The notes under the pieces: generated by a model
The model's input: only the letters and a program-made list of their open reading frames with translations
Database searches by the model: none
Told to the model about the DNA's origin: nothing
DNA from: Chenopodium formosanum
Lineage: Eukaryota; Streptophyta; Magnoliopsida; Caryophyllales; Amaranthaceae
Assembly: GCA_024500155.1 (NCBI GenBank)
Contig: CM044872.1
Coordinates: 55,929,460 to 55,993,459 of the forward strand
Direction of reading: 5' to 3'
DNA length: 64,000 bases
Shown: positions 1 to 12,232 of the stretch, in pieces
How positions within the stretch are numbered: position 1 is the first letter of the stretch
Layout of the letters: each line of letters opens with the position of its first letter
Program-made: the position numbers and the translations under genes

Positions 1-1044
1 ACGTTGTTTGGCCTTTTCAGAACAGTATTGTTTTAGCTACATTGATTTCATTTTAATTTATTTAGTATGCTAGTCTGAGTCTCTGACTTCTAGTTGATGC
101 TAGAACCACTATACAAATCTTCGTTTTTATTAGACATTTATACTTGTTTATGTCCAAAAAATAAAAAAAAATAAAAAAATAAGAAATACATAAAACCATT
201 TATACTTGTCTAATGCACCCTTCAAATTTTACACCTTTCGTCTCCTCAATGAGATACCTACAACAGTTATTCTTAAAGATTTTTTGTGTATTATATGATA
301 AACAGGTACACTGGATGCCATAATCAATAAGATTTGAAATTTGATACGAAGGATTACTGAGATTTCACTAATGGATGAGCACCAAGACAGTGCAGAGTGT
401 TATTTGCTGTCAGGGCTAATCAAGTGGTGAGGAAGGGCTTGTCTAGGCTTTTACAATTCCAGCAAAAAACGACTCTCAAAGTTTCATTGATGGTTGTGGC
501 AAAATAATACTACATGGAAGTTTGAGACGGGACAATATTGATGTACATAATTTACTCTGCTTGATGAAAAGGGAAAATTGTCTGAGGTGTAACTGGACGA
601 TTGAGTCCTAGCTGGGTGTGGTAAAAATATTGATTGCCATATCGTTTACTGTTATATTCGCAAAATGTAATGTTATCATAAACCAACAAACTCGTGAACA
701 GTTGTCAAAATTAAGTGCATCGCTCTACTTGTTTTTCTTGAATTTTAATTCACTAGGGAGGGGATTGTGAAAACTGTCCCCCAATCATATGTTTGTACAC
801 TTGAAATTAACAATTGTCAACAACCACTACGAATGCCTGACTTCCTTTCCCAGAGATTGATCTATTTTCAAAAATTTTGAATGGCTTCATTTTTAGCCCT
901 ACCTTTTGGTGCCCCAATCTCTTCATCCCTACCAATGTGAGTTTGCTTGATGCAGTTCAGTGTAGTAAAAATTAAAAAGCCGAAAGTATCCTCATCGAGA
1001 CCGTCCCCTTAACATCTATGATTTGATTCATTGATCCTTGAATG
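1..1044. other. Intergenic, mostly unexplained; contains a PXN exon relic
   Basis: AT-rich sequence with no open gene. Apart from the carrier-exon relic at about 305-460 I recognise nothing in it. It lies downstream of the minus-strand FtsHi4-like gene and the 47-codon remnant. Confidence 0.5.
305..460 (+). pseudogene. Decayed copy of the last exon of the peroxisomal NAD carrier
   Basis: From the GTACACTGGATGC start through the segment matching GAAGGATTACTG, GATGAGCAC and GTGCAGAGTG, this plus-strand stretch matches the final coding exon of the intact carrier gene at 7840-8030 (minus strand), with many substitutions and small indels. In the carrier frame it has an early stop and frameshifts, so it cannot encode a working C-terminus. 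The bases before it do not match the end of carrier exon 10, so it is not obviously a spliced (retro) copy. They end in CAG like a splice acceptor, which suggests a genomic segmental copy. Similarity fades after about 460. Confidence 0.75.
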
Positions 1045-1188
1045 CTAATTTTGGAGGTTGAATTCCTTCGACATTTCATTCTCAGAATCAATTATGGTTT
1101 TTAGCAAGGTTTTTTTAGCTTCATTGAACAAGCCTTCACATCGCAAAATGAGATGCAAGCGGCATAAATAATCCTTGGGGCTAGCCAT
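1045..1188 (-). pseudogene. 47-codon coding-like remnant (possible helical-repeat protein end)
   Basis: On the minus strand an ATG at 1188 opens a 47-residue frame ending in TAG at 1045. It begins MASPKDYLCRLHLILRCEG and continues with an amphipathic FNEAKKTLLKTI segment. The composition looks like real protein and the helix pattern is like the C-terminal repeats of PPR proteins. The family is not certain. A TGA lies in frame four codons before the ATG, and nothing similar continues upstream, so it looks like a fragment rather than a gene. Confidence 0.3.
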
Positions 1189-1845
1189 GTTTATACCTCA
1201 TAGGAGAGTTTCTTACTCATGGAGCGGGTTGATCTCCAAGGATTCCACTACCATGACATGCCTACCTCGATTGGCAAAACAGACAGTTTTCTAAAGATTT
1301 TTTGGAAGAAGGCCCCAAGACCACTAAGTGTGACTGCGTGAGTCCTGAATGAGCAAGCTAGATGGCGACGTTTTCCAGAGAATCTAATGGTGGCATAAAT
1401 TTTGATAATGAGAGTATGTATTCAACTTACTTATCATTCCTTCTTCCCTTGACAAAAAAATTCATGGTACAATTTGCAACATACAGCTTGCTTTGCAATT
1501 TCACAACACCTCACACACCAACAGAGCCAACCCCTCCACCCCAGCCCAAAAACAACAAAAAGGGTTTAAGAACAATTTAAGGGTTGCATGTATTGCTCAA
1601 AATAATGATGCCGAACCCATCTGAGAGCCTAAACTTGCCTCGATATGCAGCTTCTTCAATGAGTCCACTTCTCCTATCTTAATGTACCTGAAGAATTGCT
1701 ATTGATGCCAAAATCTCATCAACTGCTATCAAAATCTGCTATAAATGAGCATGTATATAGATACGATGATCTCATTTCAAGCTGCAATAACTGCCAACAA
1801 GAGATACAGGATGTAAGATGAGTCTTCTGCTTGAGAATCATGATA

Positions 1846-4800
1846 TTACAGGAAATGGCTAGCCATCAAGAGTGTTGGTCTCTCCTTTTCTTCTTCAACC
1901 TCTTTCAAAACTTCATCTCTCATCTCCTCAACCCTTTTATCCCAAATATCATCTACTAGCTTCCAGGTTTCATCACTAATAATTTGGGTTTCCATGGGAC
2001 GAGGTGCCCCAAAGGTTGAAAATCCCACATTACCGGGTGCAAAGGTAACCCTTCCTGGACAAGTGATACCATGTATACCCCATCTTCCAGCATAAACCAA
2101 AGCACCATACTCGTCAACAGGATCAACAGCTGGCTGAGAAATTCGGGGAGATGTTTCAAAAATCTCCCATATTTTTGAGGCATTAATCTCTCCCTTATCA
2201 AGGAGTTCATCTGTTATCGTCTCCACAGCAGCATAGTGTTCCCTCAACACCGATGAACATTTCTCAATAGAAAAACGCATGTATTCCTCTCTTAGAGCTT
2301 CAAGTTTGGGAGCAAGATTTGGGACAAGATCGCGCTGATGTCTATAATATGCTTTTCCAAAAGCTGTCATCCCTGTTTGCAAAATCAAAAACTCAGCTAA
2401 TCTTGAAGCTTCAAGAGTAGCTTTGGACGAAATCCAGCACAAATTGTCTATCCCAAAGATCTCTTCTTCAATAACCCTGGGAGCACAAGCTCGAACAATG
2501 GAGTTCACATAATCTGATTTTTTCAAGAACACCCTTCCAGAAACTTCAGCATAACGCATACTAGGCTGGCTTTGAACTGACTTAATGTTGGTCTCAACAA
2601 AAGGACGATATGGGTCAGGAAAATAACAAGCCAAGACGGCAATAGCTGCTTCTCTGTAGGCTAATCTCACCTTCAACTCCTCTGGAATTTCCTTTGTATC
2701 TTCTATTCCAGTTTCAAATGTACCCTGTTGCCTTTTCAAGGCCTCCAGTAGTTCTTCTCTGCCAATGTGGTCTTGATCTTTCCTAGCAGTCAATATTCCA
2801 GCTTCATTGAGAATATTCTGTAGCTCTGCTCCAGTAAAATCTTCAGTTAGCTCTGCCACTTCCTGCAGCAATACTTCTTTTTCCTCTTCAGAACGAAAAA
2901 ACTTGTTCCTTGCATGTACCTTCAATATAGCTAATCTGCCATCTTTAGAGGGTAGACCAACTCTTACAATCTTGTCAAATCTTCCTTTTCTCAGCAAGGC
3001 AGGATCAAGGATATCTAGTCGATTGGTAGCTCCGATGACCAACACCTGTGATGTGGAAACTTTAAACCCATCCATTTCTGTTAATATTTGAAGCAGACCT
3101 TGTTCTCTTTCAGCCCCGCCACCTCCAATGTCAGGGCCACCACGCTTGCTACCAATAGCATCGATCTCATCAATAAAAATGATAGAAGGAGAAAATGATC
3201 TAGCACTAGCAAAAAGGTCTTTCACCCGAGATGCTGCTACACCAACAAACATCTCTACAAAATCCGTCCCATTGGCAGCAAAGAAAGGAAGTCCTGCTTC
3301 CCCAGCAATAGCTTTAGCTAATAATGTTTTACCAGTTCCTGGAGGGCCATGAAGTAACACACCCTTGGGGCAATAAATGCCTTTATCCTGAAACTCTTCT
3401 TCATTTTTTAGAATCCGTACAATCTCTTGCAATTCTCGTTTTATATACTCTTGGCCAGCAAAATCATCAAATGTCACTCCTGTTCTTTCTTCTGCAGATA
3501 TAAATTTCGCTCGACTCTTCCCCAATGATCCCAATGCACGACGCTTAAGGGGCTGTCTCACCTTTTTGCTGGGTTTCCCCAAATCACAAGGGATTAACTT
3601 GGCATATATTGGCCTTGTAACACTATCAATCCATAGATACAACATTATGGAAAGAGCTAGCCTCATAGACCATACGACAGCTGTTGCAACAGAAGAATAG
3701 ACTTCTGCAGGCACTGTGTTCTCATTTATTACATCAACACTTACCAATTGTTGATGCAACTTATGCCAAACATCATTCCAACAATCAATTGGCATCCGGT
3801 CAACTATGTGGCGCTTAAAAACAACTTCCTCTTTTGGGTTTTCTTCAGAGATTCCTTTTACCATCCCATCTTTGTAGTGAGGCAATATCACTGCATAGAA
3901 ACCCATTAGCAACAAAATTAAAGATCGATTTTTAGGAGCACGAATGAACATAAACTCTCTGATTTGAGGGGAAGACCAGAATATATTAATACTAAAATAG
4001 AGCTACAACAACAATCAGTCTTTTTAGAACATGATACCTTAATACCATTAAAAGACACTCATTTTTGGAAAGTTACGAAATATAAAAATCTGCCACTTTT
4101 AGATCGGATAAACTAGTAAATTCTTTACTTTAAAGTGCTTCAGAGCAACTACCCCATCCCCCATGAACCACCAAGCAAATGTAACCAAGAAAGCACAGCA
4201 AAGAGGAAAAGATAACTAGAGGGGGAGGGGGGAAAGGGAGGCAGATAGATGAAGGATAGAAAACGCAAATGAATACAAAAGAGACATGTTTTACTAACCT
4301 GATATAGTCTGACCAAAATTTGAGTATTCCATAAATTTGACATTCTTTGTGTTTAACAGACTCATAAATTCACTATAATCAATTTTGTGTGAATTCACAG
4401 GATCCCACTCAGTTCCTTTCAATTTCCCACGCATAGTCAACAAGGTTCTGCTCCATTCAGAGGCCATTACAAGCTGCCTCTCCAACTGCACATTTGCTTT
4501 GTTCTCAAACTCTTCCTGCTTCTTTACTCTTTCTCTTTCTGCATCTCTAACTTTCTGAAAGATTGCAAATGTTGAGCAATCATCTTAGTAGTGCAACATG
4601 CATAGGTAAAACTTACAGACTGCGGCTCAACATACATACTCATACTGTGGTCGTCACTTCCAACTGCCTAAGAAAGATAACTAAACTTTCAAAGCAAAAT
4701 AGTTTTAGAAGAGTAAGATCATCATTATATAACAGCCAACAAAATGCTCAAATCGCATTGCCTCGGACACAAGTATTGGAAACAGGGAATGGTTTTGCGC

Positions 4801-6310
4801 GAGTAGATCATTATCATCATAAAAAACGGTACTAGTCAACAAAATGCTCACATCAAAGATAAAACAGCCCTAGTCAAAAGTATTGGATACAGAGAATTTT
4901 AAACAAGTTCAATTTTGCCTCAATAACGAGATACTTATTTTGCCACAATTGAGGTGTATAATCCATAACCATATCAAACTATCTAACAACCCTAATTGTA
5001 TCTTGAAACAAAACAAGTTATTTCACTTCAGATATTTGATACCTTGTTTTTTCAGGCGTGTCTCAAAACTATGTGGTGATAATGAGTACAAGCTTGGGTA
5101 GCTCGTCTTAGCTTGCATCAGCTCAAAGCTTCAAACTATAGAATAGATCTCAGAAATTTCAGACAAACCTCAGCTCATGACTGGAGCCTCATTAACGAGC
5201 TTCAATTATGAGAACATTGTTTTAAGCTATGATTTTCACGTTTCCAGATTTCATTTAAGCTGTGATATTCCATCCAACAGTTTGCAAATATTTTAAGATT
5301 CTCATTAGTAATATGCTAATATAATAATATTACTCATGTTATAACCTATTTTTAGAATTTATTCTTTGAATTTGCTCACGAGTTTTCAATCAGTTGTATC
5401 ATGAACATCCTGTTTGCTACTTCAAAATAATATCCCAGTCTCTCCAAGAACACGATAGCATACTAAACTATAATACCATTAAACAGCTCCCCTCGAAGTT
5501 CGATTAATCCTTAAACATCTGACTATGTAACATGAATATCACTCTCAGAAACTAACAGGTCTTCTTCACTAAGCCAATAAGCATCCAATTAAGCATTTTG
5601 AATGCAGTAATTCACCAATTTCGAACAACCAAGCATTTCATCAGCTCCCTACAATAACCATGCTATTGAAAAAAATTATTCTTCAAACAAACATAAACAA
5701 ACAAAAAAAATTAATCACTAATTTCACCATCATTATCAATTCTAAATGTTAATTCAACTACATTTCAGCGATATTCTTGAAAATAAACCAGAATCCATTT
5801 CTCTAATTTAACCGTTCTCCCCAAATAATGGTAACAATAATTAAAATCATACTCATATTTACAAACATTTCAGCAGTTGACACTAAAATATGAAAAAAAA
5901 ATAAAAATAAAAAAATAAAAATAAAAATAAAAATTATAATTGTTACAATAATAATAAGGAACTTAATAAAAGATAAGAAATTGATGGAAAAATCGAGTGG
6001 AAAAGACCTGAAAAAGCTGAAATGCCTCAGTGTCATCTTCTTCAACTTCATCTGCTTGCTTATTATCTCCAGTTGATGTTGAATTGGAGTTGGAATTGCA
6101 ATGGGTTATAAGTTTTAGGGTTTTTCTAGTATTAGAGAGACGAAGGAAGGAATTAATGGAGCAAAAATTGGGAGATTTTGAAGAAATTCTCAACTTAGAA
6201 GATGAAGAAGAAGATTTACTGGGGTTTTGAGGGGAGATTAAAAAAGGGGTATTATTGAAGAAAATGAAATCAAAATTTTTGCAGAAATTATTGGTAATTG
6301 TCATCATCAT
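1846..6310 (-). CDS. FTSHI4: Probable inactive FtsH protease FTSHI4-like, chloroplastic
   Basis: Three coding exons: 6310-6008, 4554-4299, 3956-1846; joined 889 aa (Arabidopsis FtsHi4, about 855). The start region is rich in Ser/Asn/Thr, as in a plastid transit peptide. Exon 2 is highly charged (coiled-coil-like). Two hydrophobic segments follow (about 196-213 and 275-299), then an AAA+ module: Walker A GPPGTGKT at 390-397, Walker B IIFIDEID at 445-452, and the second region of homology with arginine-finger RKGRFD. The zinc-binding HEXXH of active FtsH is replaced by REAAI (about 621-625), so it should be an ATPase without proteolysis. The C-terminal half (YREAAIAVLACYFPDPYRP, WISSKATLEASR, YGALVYAGRWGIHG) is the FtsHi4 type. 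Known role of the family: part of the 2-MDa Ycf2/FtsHi import motor at the inner envelope, essential in embryos. Exon 3 uses the second of two adjacent AGs, which keeps the frame. Confidence 0.9.
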
Positions 6311-6638
6311 CTTGCTGTAATTCTAATGCATAGGATGAGATTAGAGAGGAACTTCACAGTTCACAGTTGACAGGAGGACATTTTTCAGGGGTTTTTGGGA
6401 TGAACTCACTTTCAGCTTAATGGGGTTTCTCTATCTCTCTCTCTTTTTTGGGGGCTGGGGGTATTTTTGTAATTTCATATCCTTCAAAATTACAATTTTC
6501 TTCCTTGATTTCAAAATTTTCGGACTAATTTTAATTTTAATTTTAATTTTATCTGGACTCAAATTAAATCAACATTCAAATGTGGCTCGTAAATTAATGG
6601 TCTTTAATTAGTGTATACAATGTATACTATACTTACTA

Positions 6639-6728
6639 CTCACTCCTTCCCTTAATTAGATTCATACTTCTTTCATTATGTGAGGAATAAATGCTATAAA
6701 TAGAAATCTAATAAAGAGACGGATGGAG
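6639..6728. mobile_element. Stowaway-like MITE, 90 bp
   Basis: The ends CTCACTCCTTCCCTTAATTAG and, inverted, CTCCATCCGTCTCTTTATTAG form terminal inverted repeats of the CTCCCTCCGTC type. Both sides carry TA, the expected Tc1/Mariner target duplication. Non-autonomous; no coding capacity. Confidence 0.7.
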
Positions 6729-6794
6729 TATTATAAAACACAAATTACTAATGATATGTATTCTATTGCTTTAAATAAGTTTATATTTACATAA

Positions 6795-6948
6795 AATAAA
6801 ATGTTATATTAAATTCAAACACACAAGTTCTTGTTTGCTTATTTTAATTCTATTACATATTAGACATTGCTAATAAAATGTTATATTAAATTCAAACACA
6901 CAAGTTCTTGTTTGCTTATTTTAATTCTATTACATATTAGACCTTGCT
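6795..6948. repeat. 77-bp direct tandem duplication (2 copies)
   Basis: The unit beginning AATAAAATGTTATATTAAAT is repeated with a shift of 77 bp; the two copies differ at about one position (GACATTGC versus GACCTTGC), so the duplication is recent. Confidence 0.9.
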
Positions 6949-7059
6949 AACTATTTTGTTAAGCTTTGAATCAAACTCAAATTCAAGTAAGATCATGACG
7001 CGTTTTGGTTTAATGTTCTTTTCATACTTACATGTCCTTTTATCATGCTTTTATGCCCC

Positions 7060-7117
<58 letters not shown>

Positions 7118-7839
7118 AACTACAATATTCTATTCCGGAGTTTTATTTTTTCTTTTATATAAATAACGACATAAAAACAATACTCCGTATATGTTGTAAA
7201 AGCCAAGAAAGCATTTTTATTAATGAAATTGAGATAGTCATCTAATCATAATCTGCAAACTTTAAAATTGCTAACTTATCAATTAAGCTTGCATGTAAAT
7301 TCAAATAAATAGAATACAGGCACAAATTAAAATATTTTTAATCTTACTATGGTCGGAAAATAATGCTTTACTCTATATTTCACTCCAGTATGTCGGATTA
7401 TTTGCTTGCTAAGTTGCTATTGCCTATCAAAAAGCAACTAAACCAAAAATTATGATCAACATTTTTCAAGTGGAAAAAAAACGAAAAAAAAAATTATGCA
7501 TTATTTTCTAGTGTGATATCACCAAAGTAATGACTAGTTGTATGATAAACTGTTTTTTTTTTTTTTTTTTTTTTTTTTTTCTGTGAAAGAGTTCATAATA
7601 AATTGATAAAATCATTGTAGAGACACATGAAGAATGATATAAGTTTAACTTTTCTGTCTATATGCTTAAATAGCTACTAAAAATAACCTGACAAATTTCT
7701 TCATTTTCCATCATTTTTTCCAAATAATTTCAAATTTAAAAATTATGTACATCAATATTAATTTCCTATTTTCAAGTTTCAAACAGTTCTGATGTCCAGG
7801 GATAAAAAAAGTTTCATTGCAATGCCATTGCCAGTGGAA

Positions 7840-10800
7840 TCATCTTAGTGCATTGAGTCTGATCTTGCGGCTCTTATATGTTAGAATCGTAAAAGCCTTG
7901 ACAAGCTCTTCCTTCACCATGAATAGTACAGAGGCAGCGAAAACACTCTGCACTATCTTCGTGCTCATCCCTTTATAAAATCCCAGTAATCCTTCATACC
8001 GGATCATTTTTACAATTGCATCCAGTGTACCTGTTGAGCAAAAATTTGAAGAACACCACCAGGATAAGTGTCTTATAATCTATAGAGGAGAAATCTGCAT
8101 GGCAGAAGTTGAAGACATTAGATTAAAGGTTGAAGACCAGCAGATACTGTGGTCCTGGCATCAATCAGAATTTGGAGTGGAATAATGTAAGAAGTATAAT
8201 GCATCGGGTGCCTTAGAATGTTGTCCGAAAATCGAGGTAAATGAGTAAACTTGCAAATTTGCATGAAGCAGACAACAATCTAAAGGGATACAATTGTTTA
8301 TGAAAAGAAATGTCACACAATTGACAATATCAACTTATCAAGCATTCTATGTGAAGCCTCAAAGCTAGTACGCATATCAAACGCACCTGAGTATCTCAGT
8401 GAGACATTACTGCCTATATCTTGTTTTGCCTGTAGCCTTGACTGCAAAATTATTTTAAACTCCACAGTTAATAAATGTTTCAAAAACCTTTAAGATGTTA
8501 TGAAAAAAAATTCTTCAATTAAACGTAATGTACATATCATGTTCAAGGATCACAATATAGCAAATGACTGTTCACAAACATCATGGAACTTTAACCCAGT
8601 ATAAATAGTTATAAAGTTTTTATATAGTAGCAATCATGTCATGGGATGATTCCCAGGCAGTTGGTAGCATAACCAGGTCACACATTACCTACATCCATTT
8701 ACCATAATGGCAGTGCCAGAAAAACAGTCTAAAAGTTTATGACTCGAATCCCCCCGAGGAAAGCATAAATGAGGTGGCTAGAGAAACAGACTACTGCAAT
8801 TTAGTGGCTGTTATTTGTCAAAACTCAAAAGCATTTAGCAAAATCTTCAATATATTAGCGACCAAAATACCTTGACTACCAGCAATGGATATGTTGTAAC
8901 AGTTGCACCGAGTTTAGCCACAGCACCAAGAAAGAAAACCTGTTCATATAACAGTTAACTCAAATTCTCAACATTTCAATTGATGATACACATCTTAAGA
9001 TACATTCAATTAAAAGCTTTAGTATTAACCGAAAGAATCCAAAAACTACCAAAAGAAAAACGTAGGAAACTTGAGAGTTGAGACATCTAAAAAAATTATT
9101 TTGAACAGAGATTCACTGCTCTTTTGGCCATTTAGGACAACAGTATGTAAATCTTGATCTTCTTAAACCTTGCTGAAAAAATCACAAGGTTGTGATGGTT
9201 TAAGTTGAATTCTGAGTTTGCAACATCTAGAAGTAAATAAAAAAAACACTCAGTATTATTTTACCTCCAAAGCCGTTATTTGCTTCACTCCATGCTTTGC
9301 TCGTTTTTCTTTGAGAGACCTTAGTGAGGTCTCATAAATCATGAACTGGATTGATGGGTTGCAAACCTGAAAATGGTTCACTACTGTTACTTAAGTCAGA
9401 AGATTCCCTTCGTTATTATTTCTCATGGATGAATGAGAAACTAACCATTATCAGAGTAGGAATAAGGCCCTTCCAAAACCCGCGAATTCCTGCTTCACTG
9501 TAAACCTCACCGGCCTGTCAAAGGTTTAAATGTGAATCACTCATAAGAGGATATCAAACAACCATCAATAAAAAAATGAAAGTGTAGTGACTTAAAACTA
9601 ATTTTCCGTTTTATTACTACGTATTAATTTATTTATTTTTACTCAAAACATGTTTCTTGAATATTGAGACCCTAAAGATCAAGATCCAAGGGGTATGCCC
9701 ACAAGTTCTGTTGCAGGGGTCACAAAATGTAGAAGACTATTCACTGGAATGATGAATGTGACCACACATATATGAAAGCAAATTCTGCCTGTCCTGACTA
9801 TATAAAAAAACAAATGTATTATACAACCCAGTTACCCAGATACAGATTAACATTTTGAATAGGAGTCATAATGCCAGTGAGTAAATGATCCAATAGCACC
9901 CTTGCATAAGCCAAACTGATGCTTTCCCTTGACCCCAAACATATAAAACATACTTGACAAAAAAAATTATAATTTTACCAAATAAACCTACTCAGATTTG
10001 TTCATAGTATATACAGTCAAAACCGCATAAAAAGCATTAGAATGATACTTCTATGAACACCAACATGCTACCAACTTTTACAAAAAAAAAACTCATTGTT
10101 TTATGGAACCTGCATTTTTTGCAGGCTATCTTGCACTTTTTGATATATAATGAATTCAGAATTAACTAAAGATCATGTTCACCAATACTTACAGCTTGCA
10201 GAGTTCCATATGGTTTCGGTTTCGACGATTCAAGTTCAGCCAACTTTACTAGCAAGGTGGATGCTATCGCACTGTCATGAGAAGCTTCCTTCATAAGGGC
10301 GTCCCTTTTTCTCTCCATTATGTTTCTTTCTGCTTGGGTTTGTGTCTAAAAACAAAGATACTGCAAGACATTAGACAAACCATGAACTCTGAAGTACATA
10401 ATGCGCACTCTGTAATTTCAAATGTAAAGCGTAACCAAAGTTCAACCTCAGAAAGAGTACAGGCAATGCAGGAATGAATAATTGAAGACACCTATCTATC
10501 ATTTTCATCCTAAAAGTTCCCAGTTATTCTAGCTAAATTAGTAAGGTTTTTGAAAGCACACAGCACTATTTGCTTTTTGTGTACCTTGAATTTTATATTC
10601 AGGGGTCATTAATATTCTTCACAGCCCATATTCAAATCTTTAATCCAATATATTCAGCAGTACTGATGCCCCATCCCTAAAAAAAAGAAAGAATATGCAG
10701 CAAGGTCCAAACTTTTTTATGTTACGTATACTAATTAGGATTGCCTCCCAGGGACCATCAAAATACAAGCTTTCTCACACATCACATAATGTAAGGGAAT

Positions 10801-12232
10801 ACTCTGAAAGAACCTGCATGCGAGTGACGAGTACCCACATTGGATTTGTCAGCAAAACATTCAAGCATCTGCAAATATATAAAAATATACATCACCTATA
10901 AAAAAAATACAATATATATACAAATGAAAGCATTCAACTCTTTTACTCAGAGACAGAACTCAATTTTGGTAAAAAAATCCAGAGGAATGCGCCAAAAATA
11001 CAAAGATACAATGCATCCAAAGGGTTATACCCGGCCATAGCTGCAACAGCAAGCCACGAAATCATTCCAACATTTCCATCACCCAATCCTTTCACCTTGC
11101 GTGCTGCTGCAATTGACTCAGCCTTGTTCTTAAAAACTTGGTAGAAGTAATAATAAACACCCTGATAATGAAGAAGATGAGAAGTAAATAGAACAACTTA
11201 AAATTTAAGTGCTTATAGTAAACTTTATCTAGACAGGCTATAATTCCAGAGGAGAGAAGTATAACAGTCAAGCACTTAGCTTGTTAAGAAGGTGACACGC
11301 CCTTGGGGCTATTACAAAAAAAGAAAAATAACTGAATTTAAATAAAATATCTAGTACTCCAATCCATATATCCCCAGTAGAACATTAACCTTTTTGGCTG
11401 TACTTATCTCCAAAAATATCAAGGAGGAGGCATAATGGTTGAACATGATAATGCTGCCAGAGTGCCAGCCATTCATGGAATAAGATATTGTACTGGAACA
11501 AGGTTGAATCATGTCACTGAAACTGGTCATACTTTGAAATTTTCATTTTTCTTTTCATACTTCTGCTTTACAGTTCTTACAATTTACTAATTTAGATGCA
11601 CAGATTTTATGATTGTTTCCCTAAGGTAAAAAGTAGAAATTCAAAGAGCATATACTGACCTGTGAAGCAATAGTTCCAAATAGGGAAGGCTTCAGGCCAC
11701 TGTAAAGTCCACCCCAACCCTCAGTTTTAATAACCTGAATATTTACAAGAAAAGAATCAGGTTGCCATTCATTCACACAAAATTGAAAGTTAAACCAGAT
11801 ATAAATTGGCATCAAGCGAGGATGAAATTGAAAACTGATTCATTTTTTCAACAAAGAAACTTATCATAATATTGAACATCCTACTTTTAAGAAAGGTACT
11901 TATCCAGTTAGTGAACTAGAACTAGCCTGAAGCAATTGGACAAGTGTGCCTCCAGGACGCTGATTTCCAGAGGGAGAGGTTCCATGACCACCATCGAGCC
12001 CTTTCTTGACAACTCTCTCAGTTTGCTGGCGTGTGTTAACCTACAATCACAAAGCCGCAACCAATTCTACTGGTTCTTTATTAGTTATATGTACAGACTC
12101 TACACTAGAAACTTACAAACATATACAGAAAAGTTACATCAGATTTTATACCGTTTGAAGAGGGTATGTTAAAATCTGAGCAATTAAACCACCTCCTGCT
12201 CCTGCAAGTCCATTAGCTAAAGCGCTCGACAT
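7840..12232 (-). CDS. PXN: Peroxisomal NAD/CoA carrier (PXN-like, mitochondrial carrier family)
   Basis: Eleven coding exons: 12232-12152, 12040-11927, 11734-11660, 11161-11031, 10868-10814, 10345-10193, 9514-9446, 9366-9265, 8939-8871, 8441-8387, 8030-7840. All join in frame to 364 aa (Arabidopsis PXN is about 331). Six-helix carrier fold with three signature motifs: TYPLQTVNTRQQ (repeat 1), TNPMWVLVTRMQ (repeat 2) and TYPLLVVKSRLQAKQ (repeat 3), plus repeat-end motifs GGLYSGLKPSLF, RGFWKGLIPTLIM and LGFYKGMSTKIVQS. Start MSSALANGLAGAGGGLIAQ is the PXN start. PXN imports NAD into peroxisomes in exchange for AMP/NADH, supporting beta-oxidation and photorespiration. It is longer than the Arabidopsis protein in matrix loops 1 (exon 2) and 2 (exon 6) and has a basic C-terminal tail. 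Intron 2 begins GC, not GT. A decayed copy of the last exon lies at 305-460. Confidence 0.93.

Larger units (their letters stand above)
6311..7839. other. Spacer between FtsHi4-like and PXN-like genes
   Basis: Probable promoter and 5' UTR of the FtsHi4-like gene near 6311-6420, then AT-rich sequence with a Stowaway-like element (6639-6728), a 77-bp tandem duplication, T/A homopolymers (about 7059-7115 and 7551-7580), and the 3' flank of the carrier gene. No further gene seen. Confidence 0.5.

Noticed and set aside
6944..7162. Frame with a long Phe/Lys run
   Set aside because: Produced by the T/A homopolymer pair at about 7059-7115.
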